Below are positions 44,933 to 53,145 of a DNA stretch of 53,571 nucleotides, piece by piece (the first letter of the stretch is position 1; each line of letters begins with the position of its first letter). This DNA is from Nitrososphaerota archaeon. GTDB lineage: Archaea; Thermoproteota; Nitrososphaeria; Nitrososphaerales; Nitrosopumilaceae. The notes under the pieces were generated by a model. That model ran no database searches, was not told the origin of the DNA, and saw nothing but the letters and a program-made list of their open reading frames with translations. The stretch covers positions 1 through 53,571 of the forward strand of contig JADFLH010000004.1 of assembly GCA_022564515.1 (NCBI GenBank). Reading direction: 5' to 3'. The translations under genes and the position numbers were made by a program.

Positions 44933-45248
44933 GGTAGTAGCCCTACTGGCTCTAGTCTAGATTGATAACCCCTTTTCAAGGTATACAAGATCCGCCACGT
45001 TGACGAGGAAGCGTGGATGCCCCAACTTAGGATTGCTCCCTCCCGGACCTCATCCCTTTCGATGGTTCGGTCATAGAAGTTATCCCTTCGGATAATTCCA
45101 GTCCTGCAACCACCCGCCTCGGCGTGATTTCATTTCCGCACACCAAGCGGGAATAACCCTTCTAGAGATTTACCCAGTAGTTACTGATCTCTGCATATAG
45201 CCGGTTTCAGAACAGGGCACGGCTAGCACCCCAATCCTCCCTACTACC
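44933..45248 (-). ncRNA. ffs: 7S signal recognition particle RNA
   Basis: ~316 nt, GC-rich against AT-rich flanks. The ends pair (GGTAGTAG with CTACTACC). The helix 8 SRP54-binding loop is visible on the minus strand as GGTCC-GGGA-GGGAGCA at 45033-45050, with the GNRA-like tetraloop and the AGCA asymmetric loop. It lies between acyP and the thiolase gene, with its own TATA box. It assembles with SRP19/SRP54 to target membrane proteins. Confidence 0.93.
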
Positions 45249-45268
45249 AATCTTTGTTACAAAAGAAT

Positions 45269-45277
45269 GTTATATTT
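45269..45277 (-). promoter_or_regulatory. TATA box of the SRP RNA gene
   Basis: AAATATAAC on the minus strand, centred ~25 bases before the predicted 5' end at 45248; correct archaeal spacing for an RNA gene. Confidence 0.55.
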
Positions 45278-45280
45278 GCA

Positions 45281-46195
45281 TTAGCTATGATTTGCCTTCA
45301 ATTTTAAAACAATCTTACAAACAGAACAAATTTTCCCGGTACAATCATTTCCACAATTTTCACAAGAATTTGTTTCTTTGAAGCTTGCAATTCTGAGATT
45401 CTGGGATATTCTAAGTACAGAATTATACAAATTATTTTTAATTCCAGCATGTTTATTTTCTAATGAATTAAGAAACTCACGAATCTCTGTTCTAATTCCT
45501 TCGTTCATGTAGGGACAAGGCTCAGTTTGAAAGGGAATTTTATTGGTAAATGCATAAAAGACTATTTCAGACTCGTAAATTTCACAAAATGGCTTTATTT
45601 TTCTCAAAGTTTTTTCAGAAGTATCTGGATCCATCCATCCAATCTTTGTTGTATCTCCTGATGTCATATTGATTAGAAATGTTTGTAGTGTATCATCTAA
45701 ATTATGAGCAGTAGCAATTACGTTGGCACCAACTTCTTTTGCAGCATGATCCATTGCACGTCTTCTGAAAGTTCCACAAATAGAGCATGAAGACATCTTT
45801 TCATTCTCTCGTATTTGTAGGGCTTCTTCAATAGTAAGTTCAAATAATTCCTTATACGAAAAAATTTTGTGTTCTATTTTCAATTCTGAACAAAAACTCT
45901 TAATGATCTCCAAGGCCTCATTTCTGTAACCTGGAATACCTTCATCTATGGTAATAACCTTAATTTGAAAATTATGAGTTTTTGACATTTTATCAAGTAT
46001 GTGTAATAAGGCAAGAGAATCCTTACCGCCTGAAACAGCTACACAAACAAGATCTCCATTTTTAATCATCTTAAATTTTGAAATTGTTTTGGCAGTTTTC
46101 CGTATTATAGAAGAAGAAAAACACTTAGAACACAGGTTTTCTCCAGAGTATTTTCTAGAATATGCTGCTTCATTATCACACCTATAACATTTCAA
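45281..46195 (-). CDS. TtuA/Ncs6-type tRNA-thiolation enzyme
   Basis: 304 residues. An N-terminal zinc ribbon (CYRCDNEA...CSKCF), the PP-loop AVSGGKDSLALL (~55) that binds ATP, CSICGTFRRRAM and CPYMNEG with cluster-ligand Cys residues, and a C-terminal ribbon CENCGNDCTGKICSVCK (~280-295). It adenylates tRNA and inserts sulfur, at U34 (Ncs6) or U54 (TtuA); the sequence alone does not separate these. The two terminal zinc ribbons are typical of the TtuA/Ncs6 branch. Confidence 0.9.
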   Translation of the reverse strand: MKCYRCDNEAAYSRKYSGENLCSKCFSSSIIRKTAKTISKFKMIKNGDLVCVAVSGGKDSLALLHILDKMSKTHNFQIKVITIDEGIPGYRNEALEIIKSFCSELKIEHKIFSYKELFELTIEEALQIRENEKMSSCSICGTFRRRAMDHAAKEVGANVIATAHNLDDTLQTFLINMTSGDTTKIGWMDPDTSEKTLRKIKPFCEIYESEIVFYAFTNKIPFQTEPCPYMNEGIRTEIREFLNSLENKHAGIKNNLYNSVLRISQNLRIASFKETNSCENCGNDCTGKICSVCKIVLKLKANHS

Positions 46196-46243
46196 ATTTA
46201 GTTCACTTTTAACAAAATTGATTCTTTAATATCTGATTTAATT

Positions 46244-47446
46244 CTATATGGTAATCCAACCAGATTTTGAATATGATAATGCGATGTTTAAGCCAAATAC
46301 GGCAAAAGTAAATGCGTATATGCCCCACATTAATCTATTTACCGCCTTATCAGAAATTTTTTTATCAATAATAGTGTGAATAAATTTTCCCCCATCAAGA
46401 ATTGGTAATGGAAGCATATTGAGTACTCCAATGAAAAATGAAATCATCCATAGCCACAATAAAAACATAGATACTTGTGGATTATTCCATTCAATGAAAT
46501 TGTATACTGGTTTGTATGCAAATGTGTTATCACGCATTATGCCTATCAAACCACGTTCCGGATCATCTGGAGATTGCATTATTTCAACAGGAAATTGTAA
46601 TTCTTGTTCATCACGTAGAATTGTTACTAAAACTGTATCTCCAGGTTTCAAATCTACTTTTTGAAAATCTAATGCCGAAATGATCTGAACATCATTAATT
46701 TTTGTAATAATGTCATTTGGTAGCAAACCAGCCTTTTCTGCTCCCGATCCTTCAATTGTTGAAATAACCATTACTCCATCTGGCAATTCGTAAAATGAAC
46801 TTAGTAGTGGTTCTGGAAGGACTAACCCAAAAAGAGGATTTGTAAGCAATATCGCACCCAAAACAAATGAAAAAAGCACATTTGATGTTGCTCCAGCCCC
46901 AATAACTCTTAACTTTGAAATTTTCTTTGCATTGTTGAATTCTTCTTCATCTGGTTCTACAAATCCAGCAAATAATGCAATAAATATTGCAAAACCACCA
47001 GTTTTGATCTTAATTTTTTCTAATGTTGCAACAATACCATGAGCGCCTTCATGAATTACTAAAACTATTGGAACTGAAAGTATGAAATACATAAGTGCTG
47101 GTGCAGAAGTTAAAGTTACTCCAGGAATTAGTACAGTTAATTGAGCAAACTCGGATGGTTCAACAAAAAATTTTGAAATATTGGATAATAAGAACCAAAA
47201 TGCAAATCCCATCATGAGAAAACCTGCAACAACACTTACATCTGCAAATATTTTGATCCCTCTTCTGGTTCGTGATAATATTCGGGTTAAAACCGATTGA
47301 ACACTTCGATTCTTGTAAACTAGGCTGTACACTTTTATTTCAAATCCATGATTTTGTAATTTTAGAGCCTTGGCTGTTACTATAATTATGACCCAAGCTA
47401 ATAAGACGTAAATAATTGCATTTTCTGTTAAAAAGTCAAGTTCCAA
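46244..47446 (-). CDS. Site-2 protease family (M50) zinc metalloprotease with PDZ domain
   Basis: 400 residues. About six hydrophobic helices. The metal-binding HEGAH is at ~134 (VIHEGAHGIVA). A PDZ domain occupies ~215-285 (VISTIEGSGAEKAGLLPNDIITKI). The second metal motif LPILDGGKF is at ~345. It cuts substrates within the membrane. The HEGAH form (His-Glu-x-x-His) is functional. Probably in regulated intramembrane proteolysis; no partner anti-sigma-like gene is nearby. Confidence 0.9.
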   Translation of the reverse strand: MELDFLTENAIIYVLLAWVIIIVTAKALKLQNHGFEIKVYSLVYKNRSVQSVLTRILSRTRRGIKIFADVSVVAGFLMMGFAFWFLLSNISKFFVEPSEFAQLTVLIPGVTLTSAPALMYFILSVPIVLVIHEGAHGIVATLEKIKIKTGGFAIFIALFAGFVEPDEEEFNNAKKISKLRVIGAGATSNVLFSFVLGAILLTNPLFGLVLPEPLLSSFYELPDGVMVISTIEGSGAEKAGLLPNDIITKINDVQIISALDFQKVDLKPGDTVLVTILRDEQELQFPVEIMQSPDDPERGLIGIMRDNTFAYKPVYNFIEWNNPQVSMFLLWLWMISFFIGVLNMLPLPILDGGKFIHTIIDKKISDKAVNRLMWGIYAFTFAVFGLNIALSYSKSGWITI

Positions 47447-47488
47447 ACTAACTGTTACTTTTTTTAATCCGTAAATTTATCGGTTACT

Positions 47489-47800
47489 ATGAATCCAGTG
47501 ATAATAGTGTCAACATATCCAAACAAGAAATCCTTAAACACGATTGCGATTCAAATAGTCAAAAATAAACTTGCAGCATGTGTTAATATTTCAAAAATTT
47601 CATCAATTTATACCTGGAAAGGAAAAATTGAAAATACATCCGAATATCTTGCATTTTTTAAAACCACCCAAAAAAATAAGAAAAAACTAAAAGAAAAAAT
47701 CCAAGCAACTCATCCATATGATGTTCCCGAAATTGCAGAAATTAATGTAATTTCAATTAACAAATCCTATTTAAAGTGGCTTATTGAATCAACACTTTAA
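47489..47800 (+). CDS. cutA: Divalent-cation tolerance protein CutA
   Basis: 103 residues of the trimeric CutA1 family: AACVNISKISSIYTWKGKIE, EYLAFFKT, and ATHPYDVPEIAEI. Ferredoxin-like fold. Named for copper tolerance, but its physiological role is unsettled. Divergent from the protease; convergent with pelA by a 4-base overlap. Confidence 0.95.
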   Translation: MNPVIIVSTYPNKKSLNTIAIQIVKNKLAACVNISKISSIYTWKGKIENTSEYLAFFKTTQKNKKKLKEKIQATHPYDVPEIAEINVISINKSYLKWLIESTL

Positions 47801-48846
47801 GTATAAATTGGAAATCGCAATAAAGAAACAATTCCACCCAAACCTGTAACTCTTAAACCAAGATCTGTCGTAGAATCAACGCTGAAAACTTTGGAACCTT
47901 TACCATCTACATCATTTAAGAATTCTATGATCTTTTCTTCATCTTGGCTTTGCATAATTTTGTCTGAGAACACTAAAGATTCAATCGCACCAAACTGGTT
48001 TGCTTTTTGCGTTTCTTCAAAACCCATGGTAAATTTGCTACTCCTTTTGTTTGCTCTAAACATTATCTCATCGATTATTGAAGATACAGTAGCCAGTTTA
48101 CTCTCTGACATTATTTCTTTCATTACGTCTGACTTTGTGAATGTGTAAATGCCATCCTCACCACCAGAATCAATCCCTTCAACTAATTCGATTTTGTGTT
48201 TTTTTAAAAAAGTTTTTTCTAGGAAATTTACAAATTTTTTCTTTGTTTCACCTGGACCAAAGATAATTAGAATTTCATTCTCTCTAATAGAAGAAGAAAT
48301 TGCAAGGTATACATTCTCGAAAAACTTCTCAATATTGAAATTTGTTTTGTAACGTTTTCCACTAGAATCAGAATAAATATTTGGCACAATTTGTAAATGT
48401 GTTCCTTTCAAGATTCCAATACCACACTCTGTCGTATCAATAGCAACTAGCAAAAATCCTAATTTTTGATTTTTTAAACGGACTAGTTTTATTTCTATTC
48501 GCGTCCATTTTTTTTTGAATATAGTTATTGCATCGTTTATTTTTATTATGAACGAATGGTGTGACCCATGCGGAACAGATTCATTTGATGATTCAGCTAT
48601 TATTCCTCTTATTCGTAATCTATCTAAGACATTATCTAAGGATGGTTTTTCAACATCTAAACTAATTCTAATTCTTATTCGTTCACCTTTATCCGGTCTC
48701 GCAAAGTCTTTTTCTTGTTTTATTACACGTGTTGTATCTCCAATAATTCTGTCTCCCTTCTTAATGATTCTACGGAGCGTTAACAAATCATCTGAATCTT
48801 CAGGAATAACTGAAACAGAATTATTATCAATAACTTTTGAAATCAT
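47797..48846 (-). CDS. pelA: Pelota (aPelota/Dom34), ribosome rescue factor
   Basis: 349 residues: Sm-like N-domain, central domain (FLLVAIDTTECGIGIL), C-terminal eRF1-like domain with the IDSGGEDGIYTF region. It recognises stalled ribosomes with ABCE1 and aEF1A. No catalytic GGQ, as expected for Pelota. Full length. Confidence 0.95.
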   Translation of the reverse strand: MISKVIDNNSVSVIPEDSDDLLTLRRIIKKGDRIIGDTTRVIKQEKDFARPDKGERIRIRISLDVEKPSLDNVLDRLRIRGIIAESSNESVPHGSHHSFIIKINDAITIFKKKWTRIEIKLVRLKNQKLGFLLVAIDTTECGIGILKGTHLQIVPNIYSDSSGKRYKTNFNIEKFFENVYLAISSSIRENEILIIFGPGETKKKFVNFLEKTFLKKHKIELVEGIDSGGEDGIYTFTKSDVMKEIMSESKLATVSSIIDEIMFRANKRSSKFTMGFEETQKANQFGAIESLVFSDKIMQSQDEEKIIEFLNDVDGKGSKVFSVDSTTDLGLRVTGLGGIVSLLRFPIYT

Positions 48847-48884
48847 ACAAAATCTTTCATATACATGATAAAAAAGAGAATTAA

Positions 48885-49307
48885 CTAGTTTGCTATCTCA
48901 TTGACTTTAGTATCGTCCTCATTACTCTTTTTTCGTACGTAATTTTCTACCCAATCAAGGGTTATTACACCTGCCTCAGACAAGTTTACAAGAGAATTTG
49001 ATGAGGCTTCTCCGGTAACCTTACCATTATTCCTTCGAATTTGACGCCACTTCAAAGATGTGTTCCCACTCTTTGAATTATAGATGACTCCTAAAACATC
49101 TAGTGCATTTACAAAGGTAATCTCCCTAATTTTTTTCAAGGTAACTTTATCTGCTGCTTCAACATAGATTGAACCCAAACTTTCATCTCTTTCTGGAAAA
49201 ACCTCGGAATCTTCCAAATAACTTTTTGGAGCAAATGAATTACATGTACTAGCTATTATGAATCTTCTAAAGCTTTCTAAAGATGCTGGAGTATTCATTT
49301 TTACCAT
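48885..49307 (-). CDS. Conserved hypothetical protein, 140 aa
   Basis: Starts MVKMNTPASL, with a second Met at residue 4. Mixed alpha/beta, with Lys/Arg around 90 (KWRQIRRNNGK) and a C-terminal acidic tail. No known motif. Just upstream of pelA on the same strand (38 bases), so it may be co-expressed and linked to translation quality control; that is only context. Confidence 0.55.
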   Translation of the reverse strand: MVKMNTPASLESFRRFIIASTCNSFAPKSYLEDSEVFPERDESLGSIYVEAADKVTLKKIREITFVNALDVLGVIYNSKSGNTSLKWRQIRRNNGKVTGEASSNSLVNLSEAGVITLDWVENYVRKKSNEDDTKVNEIAN

Positions 49308-49383
49308 ATCTACTCAACTAGACTTTACGCTACTTATCAAGCTTTTTGAAAAATTCAATTAGGATTCTATCCCAATTTGGAAT

Positions 49384-49443
49384 GCAGGCAGTGATGAACA
49401 TATCCCTATGATTGATGATATGGATCTTGAGTTCTGAGCCTGC
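49384..49443 (+). ncRNA. Candidate C/D box sRNA (2'-O-methylation guide)
   Basis: 60 nt. Terminal stem GCAGGC/GCCTGC, C box GTGATGA (49391-49397), D' ATGA (49408-49411), C' TTGATGA (49412-49418) and D box CTGA (49434-49437). The guide before D (49419-49433) is complementary to 12 nt of tRNA-Leu(CAA) anticodon arm (G/A-ACUCAAGAUCC), and the fifth base from D pairs with wobble C34. Lies in the 165-base gap upstream of yjbQ. Prediction from box order and guide fit. Confidence 0.7.
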
Positions 49444-49472
49444 CCTTAGTATTTTTATGGCTGAAAAGAAAT

Positions 49473-49901
49473 TTGTATGATGTGAAGTCGTTAACTGAAT
49501 ATCTAATCTTTAATACAAAAACTAGGAGAGAATTTGTAAATATTACACTAGATATAGAAAAATTAGTAAAGAAAAGCAAAGTCAACGAGGGTCTTTGCCT
49601 TGTAAATGCAATGCATATCACTGCAAGTGTTTTCATCAACGACAACGAAAGTGGTTTACATAATGATTATGATAAATGGTTAGAAGGTCTGGCACCTCAC
49701 GAGCCAATTGATCAATACGATCATAATAAAATCGGAGAAGATAATGCAGATGCACACCTTAAACGGCAAGTCATGGGAAGAGAAGTTGTTGTTGCTATCA
49801 CCGATAGTGAACTTGACTTTGGACCTTGGGAACAAATTTTTTATGGTGAATTTGATGGACGCCGTCAAAAACGAGTACTTGTAAAAATAATTGGAGAATA
49901 A
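49473..49901 (+). CDS. yjbQ: YjbQ/UPF0047 family protein
   Basis: 142 residues. Family motifs: [74 protein letters not shown]. Members show a thiamine-phosphate synthase side activity in vitro; physiological role unclear. Start is TTG at 49473 or GTG at 49482. Confidence 0.9.
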   Translation: MYDVKSLTEYLIFNTKTRREFVNITLDIEKLVKKSKVNEGLCLVNAMHITASVFINDNESGLHNDYDKWLEGLAPHEPIDQYDHNKIGEDNADAHLKRQVMGREVVVAITDSELDFGPWEQIFYGEFDGRRQKRVLVKIIGE

Positions 49902-49938
49902 ATTTACTTAACTAAAATCATTTTTTCTTTTCTAACTC

Positions 49939-50070
49939 TTATTCATTAGCTCTAGCAGTAGCTCTGAATTCATCATCATGATTTTGAGGACCATGATCAC
50001 AGCTCATACAAGCAATTTTAAAGCCATTTGGATTTTTTTTATAAGTTTTACATCCACAAAAACATGCCAT
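49939..50070 (-). CDS. Cys/His-rich metal-binding microprotein, 43 aa
   Basis: ATG ORF directly after dtxR (4-base gap). Starts MACFCGCKTYKK with a CxCxC cluster, then ACMSCDHGPQNHDD with CxxCxH-x3-H. Seven Cys/His ligands in 43 residues suggest one or two bound metals (Zn, Fe or Cu). No family recognised. Position behind a metal-responsive regulator suggests metal buffering, sensing or insertion. Confidence 0.7.
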   Translation of the reverse strand: MACFCGCKTYKKNPNGFKIACMSCDHGPQNHDDEFRATARANE

Positions 50071-50074
50071 TTTC

Positions 50075-50539
50075 TTAATCCTTATTTGATTCCTGAACTA
50101 TACAACACTCGCCTTTTGGAACATCGTTATCATGAGGGCATTTTCTTGGATGTTTTAACATAGTACAAAGTGCATCTGTAAATTGTTTGTTCATATGATG
50201 TTCTATTCCGCAAACCATTTCTTCATCAATTTCAATTTTCAGAGCACTCTCCATTAAAACTTCTAAAAGCCTACTGTTTCTCATCATAACAGCTCCAATC
50301 CTTTCACCTTCTTCTGAAAGTGTTACTCCAGATTTGTTGTAGTTTACAAGGTTTTGTGAATTGAGTTTTTTTAGCATCTGGACAACACTTGGTTGCCTAA
50401 TTTTGAGCATTTCGGCAATTGTACTTATTTTTACGGTTTGATTTTTTTCCCTCATATGCCAAATTGCTTTTAGATACATCTCAACATGCTCTGCTTCTGC
50501 CGTTCCTACAAAAAGTATTTCTTGGTTTAATACATCCAT
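50075..50539 (-). CDS. DtxR/MntR-family metal-dependent transcription regulator
   Basis: ~154 residues. N-terminal winged helix (AEHVEMYLKAIWHMRE, IAEMLKIRQPSVVQMLKKL) followed by the metal-binding dimerisation domain (VCGIEHHM, HPRKCPHDNDVPKGECC). The Cys/Glu/His pattern matches DtxR-type Fe2+/Mn2+ sites, and the tail adds a Cys-Cys pair. I chose the ATG at 50539 because AGGAAGGT lies 6 bases upstream; a start at 50557 is also possible. In operon with trmB (upstream) and the microprotein (downstream). Confidence 0.88.
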   Translation of the reverse strand: MDVLNQEILFVGTAEAEHVEMYLKAIWHMREKNQTVKISTIAEMLKIRQPSVVQMLKKLNSQNLVNYNKSGVTLSEEGERIGAVMMRNSRLLEVLMESALKIEIDEEMVCGIEHHMNKQFTDALCTMLKHPRKCPHDNDVPKGECCIVQESNKD

Positions 50540-50540
50540 A

Positions 50541-51308
50541 TCATACCTTCCTTGCATCTTTTAATAAATATTCAAAATATTCTCTTGCAAAGCGAGCAAG
50601 ACCAGCATGATCTGCCCAGATTGCAACAGTATCTCCAGAATCTTGGCCCCCAATTTCTGGTCCAAGAATTATCACTACATAGCGTTGATCAGCAATTATC
50701 CCTCCGCCAAACATCCCTTTTCTAACCTTTACTTCCGAAACTCTTGACATAGTTTTTAATGATTTTTTATCCATTTTATCAGAGGTTAAAATTGTGATTC
50801 CTATTCCCCTATCGTGTAATAATCTAAGTTTTGGTAATGCTTGTTTAACTAATTCGCCACTTGCTTCAGGTAATGCAATTAATACCTCATTTCTGCAGGT
50901 TTCCACCATCTCCAAAATTTTCGCTACAATATTCATGGCACCTGATAATACCCAAATGTCTGGTTTTTCACTAACTCCACTTTTTTCGTAAAGAGGACTT
51001 AATTCGTTTAAAATAATTTGTTGATTTTCTTTAAACTCTGTTTCTGTTCTTTGTTTGGTAGTTTCAACACATGTTGAAGGAGATTTTGCAAAATATCTTG
51101 TTGGTCTTGAATCATCCAAACCAATCCAACCTTTTTCTTCAAGAACTCCTAAAACCTCATAAATCTTTGAATATGGAACTCCTGATTTTTGACTTAGATC
51201 AGAAGCAGTTTGTTCTCCAGCCTTTAGTAAAGAAGAAAATGTTTTGATTTCATAACTGGTTAAACCAATCTTTTCTAAGGCCTTTCGAGTCCTGTCAGAA
51301 ATGCTCAT
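50541..51308 (-). CDS. TrmB-family transcription regulator
   Basis: 255 residues. N-terminal winged helix (LTSYEIKTFSSLLKAGEQTASDLS, VPYSKIYEVLGVLEEKGWI), then a PLD-like effector domain (LIALPEASGELVKQALPKLRLL, GITILTSDKM). TrmB proteins often bind sugars, but thaumarchaeal members are diverse. First gene of a TrmB-DtxR-microprotein operon, divergent from the tetraether-synthase-like gene across a short gap. Confidence 0.9.
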   Translation of the reverse strand: MSISDRTRKALEKIGLTSYEIKTFSSLLKAGEQTASDLSQKSGVPYSKIYEVLGVLEEKGWIGLDDSRPTRYFAKSPSTCVETTKQRTETEFKENQQIILNELSPLYEKSGVSEKPDIWVLSGAMNIVAKILEMVETCRNEVLIALPEASGELVKQALPKLRLLHDRGIGITILTSDKMDKKSLKTMSRVSEVKVRKGMFGGGIIADQRYVVIILGPEIGGQDSGDTVAIWADHAGLARFAREYFEYLLKDARKV

Positions 51309-51331
51309 GCGATCTAAATCGTTAAGCGTTA

Positions 51332-51343
51332 TTATTTAAATAA
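51332..51343 (-). promoter_or_regulatory. TTATTTAAATAA palindrome, probable TATA of trmB
   Basis: Perfect 12-base palindrome centred ~29 bases upstream of the trmB start; works as a TATA box and possibly as an autoregulatory operator. Confidence 0.45.
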
Positions 51344-51390
51344 GCATGCATACATTCCGAAAATCCACACGATGAGGAGTGTGAAAGCCG

Positions 51391-51398
51391 TTATATAC
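51391..51398 (+). promoter_or_regulatory. TATA box of the radical SAM gene
   Basis: TTATATAC centred ~30 bases before ATG 51426. It lies inside the longer reading that starts at 51372, so the start codon is probably 51426. Confidence 0.55.
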
Positions 51399-51425
51399 TA
51401 TTTCAGAAAAATGCCAAATGAAGGC

Positions 51426-53090
51426 ATGGCACTAATTCAAATTGCTAATCAATCTATTAAAAACCTAAGTAAGAAATCTACTATAAGATTTACTCAGAGC
51501 ATCTGTCCAGACTGTAACATGATTCTGGATGCTGAGGTCTTTGAGAGAGACAGTAAAGTCTTCATGACAAAAACATGCCCAACTCATGGTGAATGTGAGG
51601 AGCTTTACTTTGGTTCTTATGAACTGTACAAGAAATTTAGTACTTATTGGCAGGATGGAAAAGGCGCCCATGCTCCAAATGTTATGATTGAGAAATGTTC
51701 ATGTCCAAATAACTGTGGACTTTGTTCTAATCACCTATCCCATAGTGGACTTGCAAACATGATTGTTACAAACAGATGTGACCTTACGTGCTGGTATTGT
51801 TTCTTCTATGTAAAGAAAGGTCTTGAGGGTGCTTACATGTATGAACCTTCACATGAACAAGTAAGGGCAATGATGAAGACTCTGAGGGCAGAAAGACCAA
51901 TTCCAGGTAATTCTATGCAAATTACCGGTGGAGAACCAATGCTTAGAGAAGATATCGCTGACATAATCAAAATAATGAAAGAAGAAGGCGTCGATCATAT
52001 TCAGATGAATACGAACGGTATTAGACACGCAATGGATCCAGAAGCTGCTCGTGAAGTAAGACTTGCAGGATGTAACAACCTTTACCTCAGCTTTGATGGC
52101 GTAACTGCAAGAACAAACCCAAAGAACCACTGGGAGATTCCTTATGCACTTGATAGTTGCAGAAAAACAGGAACCTCTGTTGTTTTTGTTCCAACCGTAA
52201 TAAAATCAATCAATGACCATGAACTTGGTGGAATTATTAGATATGCACAAAAGAATTTGGATATTGTTCATGCTGTAAACTTTCAACCAGTGTCACTAAC
52301 TGGAAGAATGGGAAAAACAGAACGTGAAAAATACAGAATTACAGTTCCAGATTGTATTCAAAGAATTGAAGAGCAGACAAATGGTCAAGTAACAATTGAT
52401 GACTGGTTCCCAGTTCCAAGCTGTATGCCTCTGACAAATGTTATTGAAGCGTTTTCTAGCAAACCAAAGTACGAATTATCAATTCACTTTGCATGTGGTG
52501 CAGGCACTTACATCTTTGAGGACGCAGATACCAAAAAGTTTGTTCCATTAACTAGATTCTGTGATATTCAAGGAATGCTAGAACTCTTTGAAGATAAAGC
52601 AGAAGAAATCCGCTCTGGTAAGAACAAGTACTTTACAATGCTTGAGGTTGTCAGAAAACTTTCTAGTTTTGTTGATAAGAAGAAACAACCAGCAGGACTA
52701 GACCTTGCAAAAATGTTTGGCAGCATTTTGATGAAGAGATCATTTGAATCTATAGGTTCATGGCATGTCAAAGGGTTGTTCTTGGGCATGATGCACTTTC
52801 AGGACAAATACAATGAAGACCTTGAAAGATTACAAAGATGTGATATTCATTATGTTACTCCTGATCTTCGAATAATTCCATTCTGTGCCTTTAATGTCAT
52901 TCCAGAATGGTACAGAGATAGAATTCAAAAGAAATTTTCTATTACTGTAGAAGAATGGGAGAAAAGAGAAGGCGTTAAACTTGAAGACGGACTCTACAGA
53001 GGTCTTATGAGACGTGGAGCAGGCGATGATCTTGCATCTGGTTGTGCAAAAAGCCAGATGTTTCATGAAGCATCTCAAGCGTTAGTGTAA
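51426..53090 (+). CDS. tes: Tetraether lipid synthase (Tes)-like radical SAM protein
   Basis: 554 residues from ATG 51426. Radical SAM cluster CDLTCWYC (CxxxCxxC, ~105-112 of this start), further Cys clusters: N-terminal SICPDCN, CPTHGEC, CSCPNNCGLCSNH, and C-terminal CDIHYVTPDLRIIPFCAFN. ITGGEPMLRED is the SAM-site GGE. This Cys layout is that of Tes (MJ0619/MA_1486), which joins two archaeol lipids to give GDGT membrane lipids. Thaumarchaea make GDGT lipids, so the role is likely, though other members of the family exist. Earlier starts 51372 and 51411 are possible. Confidence 0.85.
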   Translation: MALIQIANQSIKNLSKKSTIRFTQSICPDCNMILDAEVFERDSKVFMTKTCPTHGECEELYFGSYELYKKFSTYWQDGKGAHAPNVMIEKCSCPNNCGLCSNHLSHSGLANMIVTNRCDLTCWYCFFYVKKGLEGAYMYEPSHEQVRAMMKTLRAERPIPGNSMQITGGEPMLREDIADIIKIMKEEGVDHIQMNTNGIRHAMDPEAAREVRLAGCNNLYLSFDGVTARTNPKNHWEIPYALDSCRKTGTSVVFVPTVIKSINDHELGGIIRYAQKNLDIVHAVNFQPVSLTGRMGKTEREKYRITVPDCIQRIEEQTNGQVTIDDWFPVPSCMPLTNVIEAFSSKPKYELSIHFACGAGTYIFEDADTKKFVPLTRFCDIQGMLELFEDKAEEIRSGKNKYFTMLEVVRKLSSFVDKKKQPAGLDLAKMFGSILMKRSFESIGSWHVKGLFLGMMHFQDKYNEDLERLQRCDIHYVTPDLRIIPFCAFNVIPEWYRDRIQKKFSITVEEWEKREGVKLEDGLYRGLMRRGAGDDLASGCAKSQMFHEASQALV

Positions 53091-53115
53091 AGAAACTGAT
53101 TTTTTAATCGTACAC

Positions 53116-53123
53116 CTTAAAAG
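53116..53123 (+). promoter_or_regulatory. TATA box of the terminal glycosyltransferase gene
   Basis: CTTAAAAG centred ~27 bases before the TTG at 53146; supports this start and a leaderless mRNA. Confidence 0.45.
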
Positions 53124-53145
53124 CTTTACAACTTTTTCTTGTTTA

